Origin: DATIYF01 sp035517775
GTDB lineage: Bacteria > Acidobacteriota > Terriglobia > Terriglobales > Acidobacteriaceae
Direction: 5' to 3'
DNA length: 64,000 nucleotides
Assembly (NCBI GenBank): GCA_035517775.1
Contig: DATIYF010000076.1
Span: forward strand, 1 to 64,000
This document shows positions 48,524 to 57,511 of the stretch, in pieces. Positions within the stretch are counted from its first letter, which is position 1. Each line of letters begins with the position of its first letter. Made by a program: the position numbers and the translations under genes. The notes under the pieces are model-generated. The model saw nothing but the letters and a program-made list of their open reading frames with translations, did not search any database and was not told the origin of the DNA.

Positions 48524-49525
48524 TTACTGCGTGACCGTCTTGACCATGTCGCCGACCTTGAAGCCGGAGCCGGAGACGATGCTGCAGACGGCGGAGACGT
48601 CATCCACGTCGGTGGCTTTGACGACGCCGATCTGCGAGGTCATCTTGCGCAGCACTTTGCCGGTGGCCGGGTCTTTGATTTCGCGCGTCACCCGCTCGAC
48701 GTTGAGCTGATCGCCTACCTTCACGCCGGCCTTGGCGCCCACATTGAGAATCACCTGGCCGCCATCCACGGCCGCGACCAGTCCTTCGACGACAATGGTG
48801 CGGGTCACGAGCTTGCTGTTATCGGCCACGACCTCAGTGGTGAGCTGGTCAGTGGCCGCCTTTACGGCTTCGCCGATGATGGTGTTCTGAAAATCGCTGC
48901 TGCCGAAATTGACGCCGCCGGCGCCGAAGCCGCTCCAGTTGCCGCCGCCGCCCAGCATGGAGGTGCTGGAGCGCGAAGATTCGCCCTGGCCCTCGGCCAC
49001 GCCCAGAATTTCGCCGGTATCCACATCCACCAGGCGTGCGGTCAGGGCCACGTTGGCCTTGGTGTTCTTGTGTTTGAAGCTGCCGGCGCCAAAGCCGTGC
49101 CAGTTGCCGCCGCCGCCGCCCACGCCGGTGTTCTTGGTCTCATTGCCGAACTCGGTGATGCTGCCGACGATGATGGCATCTACGCCGAGCAGCTTGCCGA
49201 TCTTGGCCGCCGAGTTCGGGTTGGCGCGGTCGCTGTTGGAGAAATTCTGCTCGGTCATGATCTTATCCAAAGCTTTACGCTCAATCACCGAATAAGTGCC
49301 GTCCTTGACCAGGTTGGTAACCAGCAGATCGCAGATGCCTTTGCCCACATCCACGTCCTGGCCGAAGATGGCTGCTACCGAGCTGTGTACAGTTGCGTAG
49401 TCGAAATCGAAGACTGCCACCCGCTTCTTTCGTGCCGGAGCCGAGGGAGCCGCTTGCGCCAGCGCGCCTGCCGCGAAAGCGCATAAGAGTGCCAAAGCCG
49501 CTGCTATACGAACTGTCATTCTCAT
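48524..49525 (-). CDS. CsgG-family exported protein
   Basis: 333 aa. Signal peptide (AAALALLCAFAAGALAQAA). The CsgG-like core: KRVAVFDFDYATVHSSVAAI, VGKGICDLLVTNLVKDGTYS, VIERKALDKIMTEQNFSNSD, LGVDAIIVGSITEFGNETKN. Two Gly-rich loops (GVGGGGGNWHGFGAGSF and MLGGGGNWSGFGAGGVNFGS) and a C-terminal OB/SH3-like part (GAKAGVKVGDQLNVERVTRE). No lipobox cysteine is seen, so it may not be a lipidated CsgG pore. Function unknown beyond envelope location. Confidence 0.82.
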   Translation of the reverse strand: MRMTVRIAAALALLCAFAAGALAQAAPSAPARKKRVAVFDFDYATVHSSVAAIFGQDVDVGKGICDLLVTNLVKDGTYSVIERKALDKIMTEQNFSNSDRANPNSAAKIGKLLGVDAIIVGSITEFGNETKNTGVGGGGGNWHGFGAGSFKHKNTKANVALTARLVDVDTGEILGVAEGQGESSRSSTSMLGGGGNWSGFGAGGVNFGSSDFQNTIIGEAVKAATDQLTTEVVADNSKLVTRTIVVEGLVAAVDGGQVILNVGAKAGVKVGDQLNVERVTREIKDPATGKVLRKMTSQIGVVKATDVDDVSAVCSIVSGSGFKVGDMVKTVTQ

Positions 49526-49910
49526 CGCTAAAAGCTCCTAAGGGAAACTGAAAACCGGGAAACCGCGGAAATCCAACTGACCCGAGTGTGCAGGGAGAAG
49601 TCGCGCCAAATCTTATTGCCGGTGGTGGCGAGTGTCAACCATTCTGTGGGGTTGAAAACTCGCGGCGGTGAGGGGAATTTTCCGGATTTGGAAGCTTTCA
49701 GCTGCCCGCCTCCGGCCGCCAGCATGGGGAGCGGGCACGGGGCCTCAGTCTGGCGGTAAGCCCGGAAAAAGCGCTGAACCACGAAGGTGCACGAAGGCCC
49801 CGGTTTCATGGGTCCTCTTTGGGTGTGCCTGCGTGCTCCTGGTGGAGATGGCTCGGCAAACAGAAAGCCTCCGCGTTGCTGCCAATCGGCAAGGGCAGTA
49901 TGATGAGCGT
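49526..49910. other. Divergent promoter region with a dispersed repeat
   Basis: 385 bp between the CsgG-like gene (minus) and tatA (plus). It must hold both promoters, but no strong -10/-35 stands out. It carries a repeat (listed separately). No credible ORF or RNA gene is seen; the frame from 49668 into tatA lacks support. Confidence 0.4.
49779..49844. repeat. Dispersed inverted repeat, second copy
   Basis: CCACGAAGGTGCACGAAGGC near 49779 is opposed by GTGCCTGCGTGCTCCTGGTGG near 49824-49844. It belongs to the same intergenic family as the copy at 46483-46550. Confidence 0.5.
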
Positions 49911-50261
49911 ATGAATCTGGGTTTCCCAGAGATGATTTTTCTGTTCTTCCTGGCCCTGATCATTTTCGGGCCCAAGAAGCTGCCGGAGATTGGCCGGCAG
50001 ATAGGCAAGGCGATCAACGAGTTCAAGCGCGCCTCGAATGAATTCCGCTCGCAGATTGAGCATGAGATCAACCAGATTGACCTGGAAAATCAGCGGCAAA
50101 CGATTCTGCCGCCTTCGGCAGCGCCCGCTGGAGCTATGGCGGCGAGAACGCCTATCGTGGAGGCCACGGCGATAGAACCCGCGCACGTGACCGAAGCTGC
50201 CCTGCCCGAAGCTGCGGCCCTGCCCGAACCTGACTCCGTAGGCAAGGCGCCCAATGCCTGA
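49911..50261 (+). CDS. tatA: Twin-arginine translocase subunit TatA/TatB
   Basis: About 116 aa starting at the ATG at 49911. A single N-terminal helix and amphipathic helix: MNLGFPEMIFLFFLALIIFG, PKKLPEIGRQIGKAINEFKR. The C-terminal tail is Pro/Ala/Glu rich. The Pro-Glu at the N-terminus, 'LGFPEM', resembles TatB as well as TatA; with TatC directly after and no other tat gene, it may serve both roles. Overlaps tatC by 8 bp. Confidence 0.92.
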   Translation: MNLGFPEMIFLFFLALIIFGPKKLPEIGRQIGKAINEFKRASNEFRSQIEHEINQIDLENQRQTILPPSAAPAGAMAARTPIVEATAIEPAHVTEAALPEAAALPEPDSVGKAPNA

Positions 50262-51060
50262 AGTGGTTGCAGAAGTGCCCCCTGCCGGGGATGAGCCGCG
50301 CGAGCCGCTGGCGGCCATGAGCTTTCTCGAGCACCTCGAGGAGCTGCGGCGCCGGATCATCTATTCCATCATCGCCGTGGTGGTTGGCTTCGGCGCCTGC
50401 TGGGCCTATCACGAGCGCATTTACGACGTGATGCAGCGCCCCATCATGGAGGCGCTCAAGCTGAACGGCCTGGCGGAAAAACTGGTCTATCTGAACCCCA
50501 CCGAGCCCTTCAACCTTTACTTGAAGGTGACGTTTCTGGCGGGATTGTTCGTGGCTTCGCCCTTTGTGCTGTATCAGGTCTGGATGTTCATCTCTCCCGG
50601 CCTTTACCGTACCGAGCGCCGCTACGTTGTGCCCTTCATGTTCTCGACCGTGTTTCTGTTCCTGGCGGGGGGAATTTTCGGCTACAAGATCGTCTATCCC
50701 GCGGCGCTGAACTTCCTGATTGATTTTGGCAAGCAGTTCCAGCCGATGATCACCATCGGGGAATATACCGACCTGTTTCTGACCATCATCATCGGCATGG
50801 GGATCATTTTCGAGCTGCCGATTCTGGTTTTCTTTCTGGCGCTGATGGGGATTGTGAACGCGGGCTGGATGTGGCGGAACTTCCGCTATTCGATTCTGGT
50901 GATCTTCATCATCGCGGCCATTGTCACGCCGACCACGGACATTCTGAACATGTGCATTTTCGCCGCGCCCATGGTCGCGCTCTACGGGATAAGTATTGGG
51001 ATTGCCTGGCTGGTGCATCCCAAACAGCGGCGCAAGCGGCGGGAGCGCAAGGCGCAGTGA
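50254..51060 (+). CDS. tatC: Twin-arginine translocase subunit TatC
   Basis: 268 aa with six helices. N-terminal MSFLEHLEELRRRIIYSIIA; periplasmic loop with TEPFNLYLKVTFLAGLFVAS (the conserved Glu); PFVLYQVWMFISPGLYRTER; and the last loops GIIFELPILVFFLALMGIVN. It is the signal-peptide receptor of the Tat system. Its stop overlaps the M28 peptidase GTG start, so the three genes may be one unit. Confidence 0.95.
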   Translation: MPEVVAEVPPAGDEPREPLAAMSFLEHLEELRRRIIYSIIAVVVGFGACWAYHERIYDVMQRPIMEALKLNGLAEKLVYLNPTEPFNLYLKVTFLAGLFVASPFVLYQVWMFISPGLYRTERRYVVPFMFSTVFLFLAGGIFGYKIVYPAALNFLIDFGKQFQPMITIGEYTDLFLTIIIGMGIIFELPILVFFLALMGIVNAGWMWRNFRYSILVIFIIAAIVTPTTDILNMCIFAAPMVALYGISIGIAWLVHPKQRRKRRERKAQ

Positions 51061-52070
51061 GGGGTGAGGGTCAGGCGGCGGACCGGCGAGTCCGCCGGGG
51101 GGCAGTGGCTTTTTCCGCGTTTCTTATTTTGCTGAGCGCGGGCGCCTGCTGGCGTTCAAAACCAACGGCTTCGGCCGGAGCGCCATCCTCTGCACCGGCG
51201 ACCGCGACGGAGCGGGGACAGCCAGCGCCACCAGCAGACTCAGGACCTCTTCCCACCATTGACGCCGACCGCGCCATGCAGTACACGCGCGAAGTGGTGG
51301 CCTTTGGCCCGCGCCCGATTGGCAGCGAGAATCACAAGAAGCTGGAGCAATACATCTATGCGCGCCTGAAGGGCGACCGGGTGGAGGATGATGTTTTCAC
51401 CGCCGACACACCGGCGGGAAAATTTCCCGTGCGCAACATCCTGGCCAAGTTCCCGGGAACAAAAGACGGAATCATCGTGATAGCCGGGCATTACGACACC
51501 TGTTATCCGCTGCGCAACCAAGGCTTTGTCGGCGCCAACGACGGCGGCTCCTCGACGGGATTGTTGCTCGAGCTGGCGAATCAATTGCGCGGAAGGAAGC
51601 TCGACGGCTACAGCGTCTGGCTGCTGTGGACCGATGGCGAGGAAGCGGTGAAAGACTGGACGGCGACCGACAGCGTTTATGGCTCACGCCATCTGGCGGA
51701 GCTCTGGGAAAAGGATGGAACGCTGAAGAAGATCAAGGCGTTTCTGCTGGCCGATATGATCGGCGATGCCGATCTCGACATTCAACGCGACCAGAATTCC
51801 ACGCCCTGGCTGGAGGACCTGGTTTATCAGGCAGCCACCCGCTACGGCTACCAGTCTTATTTTTTTGCGCGCACCATTCCGGTGGAAGATGATCATCTGC
51901 CCTTTGTGCAGCGCGGCGTGCCCTCTGCCGACCTGATTGACCTGGATTACGGTTATAACGGCGTTTTCTGGCACACGCCGCAAGACACGCTCGACAAATT
52001 GAGCCCGAAGAGCCTGCAGATTGCCGGCAGCGTGATCCTGGAGACTGTGCGCCTGCTGGACGCACGCTGA
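51057..52070 (+). CDS. M28-family metallopeptidase, probable lipoprotein
   Basis: About 337 aa from the GTG at 51057, overlapping the tatC stop (GTGA). After an N-terminal signal, LIBOX-like LLSAGAC suggests lipidation. The M28 zinc site: His-Asp in IVIAGHYDTCYP, Asp in VGANDGGSSTGLLLELANQL, Glu in LLWTDGEEAVKDW, Asp in FLLADMIGDADLDIQ and His in WHTPQDTLDK. It is an aminopeptidase or glutaminyl-cyclase-like enzyme outside the cytoplasm. Frame before 51057 overlaps tatC and is not used. Confidence 0.88.
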   Translation: MRGEGQAADRRVRRGAVAFSAFLILLSAGACWRSKPTASAGAPSSAPATATERGQPAPPADSGPLPTIDADRAMQYTREVVAFGPRPIGSENHKKLEQYIYARLKGDRVEDDVFTADTPAGKFPVRNILAKFPGTKDGIIVIAGHYDTCYPLRNQGFVGANDGGSSTGLLLELANQLRGRKLDGYSVWLLWTDGEEAVKDWTATDSVYGSRHLAELWEKDGTLKKIKAFLLADMIGDADLDIQRDQNSTPWLEDLVYQAATRYGYQSYFFARTIPVEDDHLPFVQRGVPSADLIDLDYGYNGVFWHTPQDTLDKLSPKSLQIAGSVILETVRLLDAR

Positions 52071-52103
52071 ACCGCAGCATTTACAATTCAGCGCGGGACG
52101 CCC

Positions 52104-53012
52104 TTGCTGCTTTTCTGGATACTGTTCAACGTTTTCGTGCTGGCGATGCTGGGCCTGGATCTGGGCCTGTTCAACCGGCGCGCACACACGGTGAAGTTCC
52201 GCGAGGCGGCGCTGTGGAGCGCGGCCTGGATCACGCTGGCAGCCGCCTTCGCGGTCGTGGTCTTCTTCTGGCACGGCCGCAGGCCGGCGCTGGAATTCGT
52301 GACCGGCTATGTGCTCGAGCTTTCGCTCAGCGTGGATAATCTGTTCGTTTTTCTGCTGCTCTTCCGTTATTTCAAGGTCTCACCGGCGCACCAGCACAAG
52401 GTGCTGTTCTGGGGAATTCTGGGTGCGCTGGTCATGCGCGGCGCTTTCATTCTGGCCGGGGTAGGACTGATCCGGCGCTTTCACTGGATCATTTATTGCT
52501 TCGGCGCGCTGCTGGTGTACAGCGGAGTGAAGCTCTTCCGCTCGGAAGAGGCAGGGGTGCATCCGGAGAAAAATCCGGTGCTGCGCGCCTTCCGGCGCTG
52601 GATGCCGGTCACCGAGGACTATCACGGCGACCGCTTCTTCGTGCGCCGCGCCGGCCTGTACGCGACCCCGCTGCTGGTGGTGCTGCTGGTGATCGAAACC
52701 ACCGACGTGATGTTCGCGGTGGATTCGATTCCCGCGGTGCTGGCCATTACGCTGAACGCCTTCATCGTGTACACGTCGAACGTGTTCGCGATTCTCGGCC
52801 TGCGCTCCATGTACTTCGCTCTGGCGGGCATGATGGAGATGTTTCAGTACCTGCACTACGGCTTAGCGCTAATTCTGATCTTTATTGGCGGAAAGATGCT
52901 GCTCTCCGAGTATTACCCGATCTCGACCGAGGTTGCTCTGGCAGTTTTGGCGGTGATTCTTCTGGCTTCCATTCTGGCTTCGGTGCTGGGGCGGAAAAAG
53001 GGGCGCGGGTAG
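52104..53012 (+). CDS. TerC-family integral membrane protein
   Basis: 302 aa, TTG start at 52104. Eight helices. TerC motifs: GYVLELSLSVDNLFVFLLLF (the Asp-Asn pair) and VIETTDVMFAVDSIPAVLAI (the second acidic pair), with FIVYTSNVFAILGLRSMYF. Known relatives (Alx, MeeF/MeeY) export Mn2+ or aid exported metalloproteins. I see no yybP-ykoY riboswitch in the short gap upstream. Monocistronic. Confidence 0.92.
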   Translation: MLLFWILFNVFVLAMLGLDLGLFNRRAHTVKFREAALWSAAWITLAAAFAVVVFFWHGRRPALEFVTGYVLELSLSVDNLFVFLLLFRYFKVSPAHQHKVLFWGILGALVMRGAFILAGVGLIRRFHWIIYCFGALLVYSGVKLFRSEEAGVHPEKNPVLRAFRRWMPVTEDYHGDRFFVRRAGLYATPLLVVLLVIETTDVMFAVDSIPAVLAITLNAFIVYTSNVFAILGLRSMYFALAGMMEMFQYLHYGLALILIFIGGKMLLSEYYPISTEVALAVLAVILLASILASVLGRKKGRG

Positions 53013-53101
53013 AGACAATGGGCAGGCGAAAGAGGGAGCGTGGGGCTTGATCCCAAGTCCCCAGTCCATAGTTGCCAGTGTTCTGCTCTGAGTCGTCACA
53101 C

Positions 53102-53908
53102 CTAGGGCGTGCCCTGCTTATCCAGAAATTTCAGCATGGTGGTGATGACTGACTTGGGCATGCCGCTGCCCGAGTGGCAGTAGTAGAGTTCGGGCGTGGG
53201 CTGAGGAGGGCCTCCGCGCGAGGTTGAGCGGTAGAGGTAGGCGCAGGTGTAAGCGCCGGGAAGGGAAGTTGAGCCACTCAGTCCGGCGAGCTGGTCGGCG
53301 GGGCGGTTCTCGCCGCCGGGAGTGACGGTGCCGGCGTTCGGCCCGAAGCTGCTATCCTGCGGGGTCACTGACTGGCTGTACTCGGAACGTGCGCTGGCGG
53401 TGGCAAAGGCGGAGCTCGACGGCGGCGGAGAAACCACTCCCACGGTCAGCACGTAGCCGGCTTTTTCTTCGTCCACACACATTCCAGGAAGGCGCTTGGG
53501 CCCGTCTTTTTCGAACCAGTTCTCGAGGGCATTCCATTCCTTGGCCGGAGGGGGCTGCAACTGGTAAGGCGCAGGGCTAGCCGAGGCGCCGCCTTTGGAA
53601 AGCTGCTTCACCGCGCTTTGCTGTAAGCGAGTCATCTCCTCCGCGGTGGGGCGCTCATGCCAGGCAACGACCTTGGAAGGGAAATCCCATTGGCGCAGCC
53701 GGCTCAAATCGGGTCCGGCGAAGGGGCTCGGGGCCGAAGGCAGAGGCGTCACCAGGCGGCTCACATCGGCCGGGGTGAGCGGCGAGAGCGCGAAATAGTT
53801 TTTACAATTCTGAGGCTCGCCCGCAACCGCTTGTGAACAAGCCAAGCTCGCAAGAGCGGCGACGAGAACAGCGAAGCAAACTATGCGCTGCATTTTGTTG
53901 CGAGGCAT
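53102..53908 (-). CDS. Exported lipoprotein-like protein of unknown function
   Basis: 268 aa. Signal/lipobox-like N-terminus: MQRIVCFAVLVAALASLACS (an internal start at 53893 is equally possible). The body is Pro/Ser/Gln rich with patches LALSPLTPADVSRLVTPLPS- and GAYTCAYLYRSTSRGGPPQP-like stretches. No recognised family. It may sit at the outer membrane or periplasm. Convergent with terC. Confidence 0.6.
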   Translation of the reverse strand: MPRNKMQRIVCFAVLVAALASLACSQAVAGEPQNCKNYFALSPLTPADVSRLVTPLPSAPSPFAGPDLSRLRQWDFPSKVVAWHERPTAEEMTRLQQSAVKQLSKGGASASPAPYQLQPPPAKEWNALENWFEKDGPKRLPGMCVDEEKAGYVLTVGVVSPPPSSSAFATASARSEYSQSVTPQDSSFGPNAGTVTPGGENRPADQLAGLSGSTSLPGAYTCAYLYRSTSRGGPPQPTPELYYCHSGSGMPKSVITTMLKFLDKQGTP

Positions 53909-53947
53909 TATACCCCTGAAACAGGCGGCGCTTCAGGGTGAACCTCT

Positions 53948-55519
53948 TCAGCGAAAAGAAATGGCATCGCCCTTGGCCACGCTGTGTTTCAGGAATTTCG
54001 CGTCGTTGTGGGCAGGGAAATCGGTGCGGTAATGAGCGCCGCGGCTTTCTTCGCGGGCCAGGGCGGAGCGCGCCACCAATGAACCCACCGCGCGAAGGTT
54101 ATGGACTTCCCAGGCGCGGCGGGCATGGGGATGCGCAACCCGGGGAGCGAGCGCACTCAGCTGCTCAATGGCACGCTTCAAACCGGCCCCATCGCGCACA
54201 ATGCCGACGTCGCGCCACATCAAGTCCTGAATCTCGCGGACGACTTCTTCGGTTTCGGGGCTGACGGGTCCATTGGAGTAGGCGGCGTGGCGGCCGGTGC
54301 GGCTGCTTCCCGGCCTGCGGCGAAGCTCGTTCTTCATCTGATTGCCCGCTCTGGCGCCGAAGACCAGGCCTTCCAGAAGCGAGTTGCTGGCCAGGCGATT
54401 GGCGCCGTGCACCCCGGTGGATGCGGCTTCTCCGGCGGCGTAGAGTCCCGGCAGGGTGGCGCGCCCCACGAGATCGGTGAGCACACCGCCCATGGCGTAG
54501 TGGGCGGCGGGGCGAATGGGAATCAGGTCGGTGGTGATATCCACGTTGTACTGCAGGCAGGTGGCATGAATGCGCGGGAAGCGGGCGGCGATGTGGCCGG
54601 CCTTCAGGTGGGTCATATCCAGATAAACGACCGGATCTTTGGCGCGGCTGAGCTCCAGTTCATGCACGATGGCGCGGGCCACCACGTCGCGCGGGGCCAG
54701 CTCCGCCAGGGGATGGTACTTGGGCATGAAGCGCGTCATCTCACCGTTGCGCAGGTAAGCGCCTTCGCCGCGCAAGGCCTCGGAGAGCAAGAATCGCGGC
54801 GCGTTCTTAAGATAGAGGGCGGTGGGGTGAAACTGAATGAACTCCATGTCGCCAATTTCGGCTCCGGCGTGAAAAGCCATGGCTACGCCGTCGCCGGTCG
54901 CAACGCCGGGGTTGGTCGTATTGCGGTAAAGCTGGCCCATGCCGCCGGTGGCGAGCAGGACGGCTGAGGCGGCGATGGTTCCGGTTTCGTTTTTTTCGGT
55001 GATGAGATGGATGCCGGTGACGCGGCCGTCTTCGACCAACAGGGAAGTAGAGAATTCAAATTCACAGATGACGATATTCGCCAGGCGCCTGGCCTTGGCG
55101 TGGAGGGCGCGGAGAATCTCGCGGCCAGTGGAATCGCCGTGCGCGTGCAGAATTCGATTGCGGCTATGGGCGCCTTCGCGCCCGAAGGCCAGCCTGGTGC
55201 CGTTGCGGTCGAACTCCGTGCCCCACTGAATGAGCTCTTCAATGCGCTCGGGGCCTTCCTCGACCAGCACCTTCACGGCATCGGGCTTGCAAAGCCCATC
55301 GCCGGCGATCAGGGTGTCCTGCAAATGCAGTCCGATTTCATCTTCATCGCTGAGCGCGGCGGCGATGCCGCCCTGGGCCAGCTGGGTGGCTGAATCGGTG
55401 ACCTCGCGCTTGGCCAGCACGACCACGCGGCCGGCCGGCGCCAGCTCAACGGCGGCCCGCAGGCCGGCCACTCCGGCGCCAATTACCAGGAAATCGGCCT
55501 CGGCTGGAGCGCACTCCAT
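53948..55519 (-). CDS. nadB: L-aspartate oxidase
   Basis: 523 aa. FAD dinucleotide motif VIGAGVAGLRAAVELAPAGR; catalytic region GREGAHSRNRILHAHGDSTG and FIQFHPTALYLKNAPRFLLS; later AAHYAMGGVLTDLVGRATLP and GEAASTGVHGANRLASNSLL. It oxidises aspartate to iminoaspartate, first step of NAD synthesis. nadE is elsewhere in the window, whereas nadA and nadC are not visible. Start ATG at 55519. Confidence 0.94.
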   Translation of the reverse strand: MECAPAEADFLVIGAGVAGLRAAVELAPAGRVVVLAKREVTDSATQLAQGGIAAALSDEDEIGLHLQDTLIAGDGLCKPDAVKVLVEEGPERIEELIQWGTEFDRNGTRLAFGREGAHSRNRILHAHGDSTGREILRALHAKARRLANIVICEFEFSTSLLVEDGRVTGIHLITEKNETGTIAASAVLLATGGMGQLYRNTTNPGVATGDGVAMAFHAGAEIGDMEFIQFHPTALYLKNAPRFLLSEALRGEGAYLRNGEMTRFMPKYHPLAELAPRDVVARAIVHELELSRAKDPVVYLDMTHLKAGHIAARFPRIHATCLQYNVDITTDLIPIRPAAHYAMGGVLTDLVGRATLPGLYAAGEAASTGVHGANRLASNSLLEGLVFGARAGNQMKNELRRRPGSSRTGRHAAYSNGPVSPETEEVVREIQDLMWRDVGIVRDGAGLKRAIEQLSALAPRVAHPHARRAWEVHNLRAVGSLVARSALAREESRGAHYRTDFPAHNDAKFLKHSVAKGDAISFR

Positions 55520-55591
55520 AAGCCTGAAATGCTACCACGCAGGCGCGATGCCGCCGCGGTGGGCTTAGGCTATGATGAAATTCCGAATCGC

Positions 55592-56683
55592 ATGGAGATC
55601 AGCCGCATTCCGGTGGCCACCCCGCCGCCATACGAGGCCGTGATTGGTGATGGCCTGCTTAACCAGGCTGGCGCGCATCTGCGCCGGGTGCTGCCCGCCG
55701 GCCGGCGTTTGTGGGTGGTGACGGTCGCGCCAGTTCGGCGGCGATGGGGCAAGCAGCTGATGGCTTCGCTCACCCGCGCCGGCTTTGCCGCCGAGTGGCT
55801 GGAAATGCCGGATGGCGAGCGCCACAAGCGCCTGGCGACGGTGGAAAAGCTGGCGGAGGAACTGGTGCGGCGAGGGGCTGACCGCAGCGCCGCGATTGCC
55901 GCGTTCGGCGGCGGCGTGGTGGGCGACGTCACCGGGCTGCTGGCTTCGCTGTTTATGCGCGGGGTAGGGCTGGTGCAGATTCCGACCACGGTGCAGGCGC
56001 AGGTGGATGCGGCCATCGGGGGCAAGACCGGCGTTAATCTCAGGGCGGGAAAGAATCTCGTGGGCACCTTCCACCAGCCCAAAGTTGTGCTGATTGATCC
56101 GGCGGTGCTTGCGACCTTGCCGGAGCGGGAGTTTCGCGCCGGACTGTATGAATCACTCAAGTGCGGCGTGATTGGAAGGCCACCGCTTTTTGAGCGTTTG
56201 GAGAAGATTGATCTCCGCAGGTTTCGCGGCGACGCCGCCGGCCTGCAGTGGGTGATCGCAGAATCGGTTGGTTTGAAAGCAGAGGTGGTATCGGCTGACG
56301 AGCGGGAGAGCGGGCTGCGGCGGGTTTTGAATTTCGGCCACACGATTGGTCATGCGCTGGAGGCCGCAACGGAATATCGGCACTTTTTGCACGGCGAGGC
56401 AGTGGCGTGGGGCATGATCGCCGCCGCAGATATCGCCAGAGCCGTGGGGAAGCTGGACGGCACATCTTCTGAACGAATTGGCCAAGCCGTGCGCGGCGTG
56501 GGACGGCTGCCGAAAGTGGAGGTGAGCAGCCAGAGGATCCTCAGGTTGCTGCAGGCAGACAAGAAGACGCGGCATGGCGTGGTGCATTTCGTGTTGCCCA
56601 CGGAGATCGGGAAGGTCGAGATCGTCAGCGATGTCCCCGCGCAGATCGTGAAAGAAGCGGTGGATTCGATGCGGCGTCAATGA
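55592..56683 (+). CDS. aroB: 3-dehydroquinate synthase
   Basis: About 363 aa from the ATG at 55592 (MEISRIPVATPPPYEAVIGD). NAD/metal-binding blocks: AAFGGGVVGDVTGLLASLFM, QIPTTVQAQVDAAIGGKTGV, and the metal-ligand His in LNFGHTIGHALEAATEYRHF and HGEAVAWGMIAAADIA. Makes 3-dehydroquinate from DAHP in the shikimate pathway. Divergent from nadB across a short gap; no other aro genes nearby. Confidence 0.96.
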   Translation: MEISRIPVATPPPYEAVIGDGLLNQAGAHLRRVLPAGRRLWVVTVAPVRRRWGKQLMASLTRAGFAAEWLEMPDGERHKRLATVEKLAEELVRRGADRSAAIAAFGGGVVGDVTGLLASLFMRGVGLVQIPTTVQAQVDAAIGGKTGVNLRAGKNLVGTFHQPKVVLIDPAVLATLPEREFRAGLYESLKCGVIGRPPLFERLEKIDLRRFRGDAAGLQWVIAESVGLKAEVVSADERESGLRRVLNFGHTIGHALEAATEYRHFLHGEAVAWGMIAAADIARAVGKLDGTSSERIGQAVRGVGRLPKVEVSSQRILRLLQADKKTRHGVVHFVLPTEIGKVEIVSDVPAQIVKEAVDSMRRQ

Positions 56684-56752
56684 AGGCAGCAGCTACTCTG
56701 CGGTTAGAACCCGAAACTGAACCACGGAGGAGACGGGGAAATTGAGCAGGCG

Positions 56753-57508
56753 TTGAGCGATCAAAGCAAAACCGCCGTTCTGGGGGCAGCGCCCGAGGGC
56801 GCCGCTGATCCAGAGGCCGCTGCCCGCGCCGTGCGCGAGATGTTTACTTCCATTGCGCCGCGCTACGACCTGGCCAATCATGTTCTCTCGTTAAACATTG
56901 ATCGTCTGTGGTGGCGGCGCACGGCGGGGGCTTTCGCGCACATTCTGGCCCAGCCGAATGCCTGCGTGCTCGATCTGTGCTGCGGCACGGGCGACATGAC
57001 TTTCGCGCTGAGCGGGCGGGCGCATGCCTCGAGCAAAATCTTTGGGGTGGATTTTTCTCATGCCATGCTGCAGCGGGCGCAGGCCAAATCCACGAAAATT
57101 CCGCTGCGCTGGATTGAGGCCGATGCCCTGCATCTTCCTTTCGCCGATGCCAGCTTCGACCTGATCACCGCCGCCTTCGGCTTTCGCAACCTGGCGGACT
57201 ACGACGCCGGGCTGCAAGAAATTCGGCGCGTGCTGCGACCGGGCGGCGAGTGCGGCATTCTTGACTTCGGAGAACCGGGCGGAGTGGTTGGCAAGCTGTA
57301 CCGGATCTACTTCAAACACATTCTGCCGGCAGTGGGGAGTTTGATTTCCGGAGTGAAGGGGCCTTACGCGTATCTGCCGGCCTCGGTGGAGCGTTTTCCT
57401 GAGCCGGCGGAGATGCTGAATCGTATGCGGCGGGCGGGGTTGGATGAAGTCTCGTGGACCCCTTACACCTTGGGGATCGCCGGTTTGTATCGCGGAAAGA
57501 AAGGTTAG
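56753..57508 (+). CDS. ubiE: Ubiquinone/menaquinone methyltransferase UbiE/MenG
   Basis: 251 aa with TTG start. The family signature: VREMFTSIAPRYDLANHVLS, SAM site VLDLCCGTGDMTFALSGRAH, DALHLPFADASFDLITAAFG and FRNLADYDAGLQEIRRVLRP. It methylates demethylmenaquinone (or a quinone intermediate) for the respiratory chain. Lies 69 bp after aroB on the same strand; a shared transcript is plausible because both act on aromatic precursors. Confidence 0.94.
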   Translation: MSDQSKTAVLGAAPEGAADPEAAARAVREMFTSIAPRYDLANHVLSLNIDRLWWRRTAGAFAHILAQPNACVLDLCCGTGDMTFALSGRAHASSKIFGVDFSHAMLQRAQAKSTKIPLRWIEADALHLPFADASFDLITAAFGFRNLADYDAGLQEIRRVLRPGGECGILDFGEPGGVVGKLYRIYFKHILPAVGSLISGVKGPYAYLPASVERFPEPAEMLNRMRRAGLDEVSWTPYTLGIAGLYRGKKG

Positions 57509-57511
57509 TGC

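Noticed and set aside
52071..52103. A yybP-ykoY manganese riboswitch before the terC-like gene
   Set aside because: The gap is only 33 bp, too short for that aptamer.
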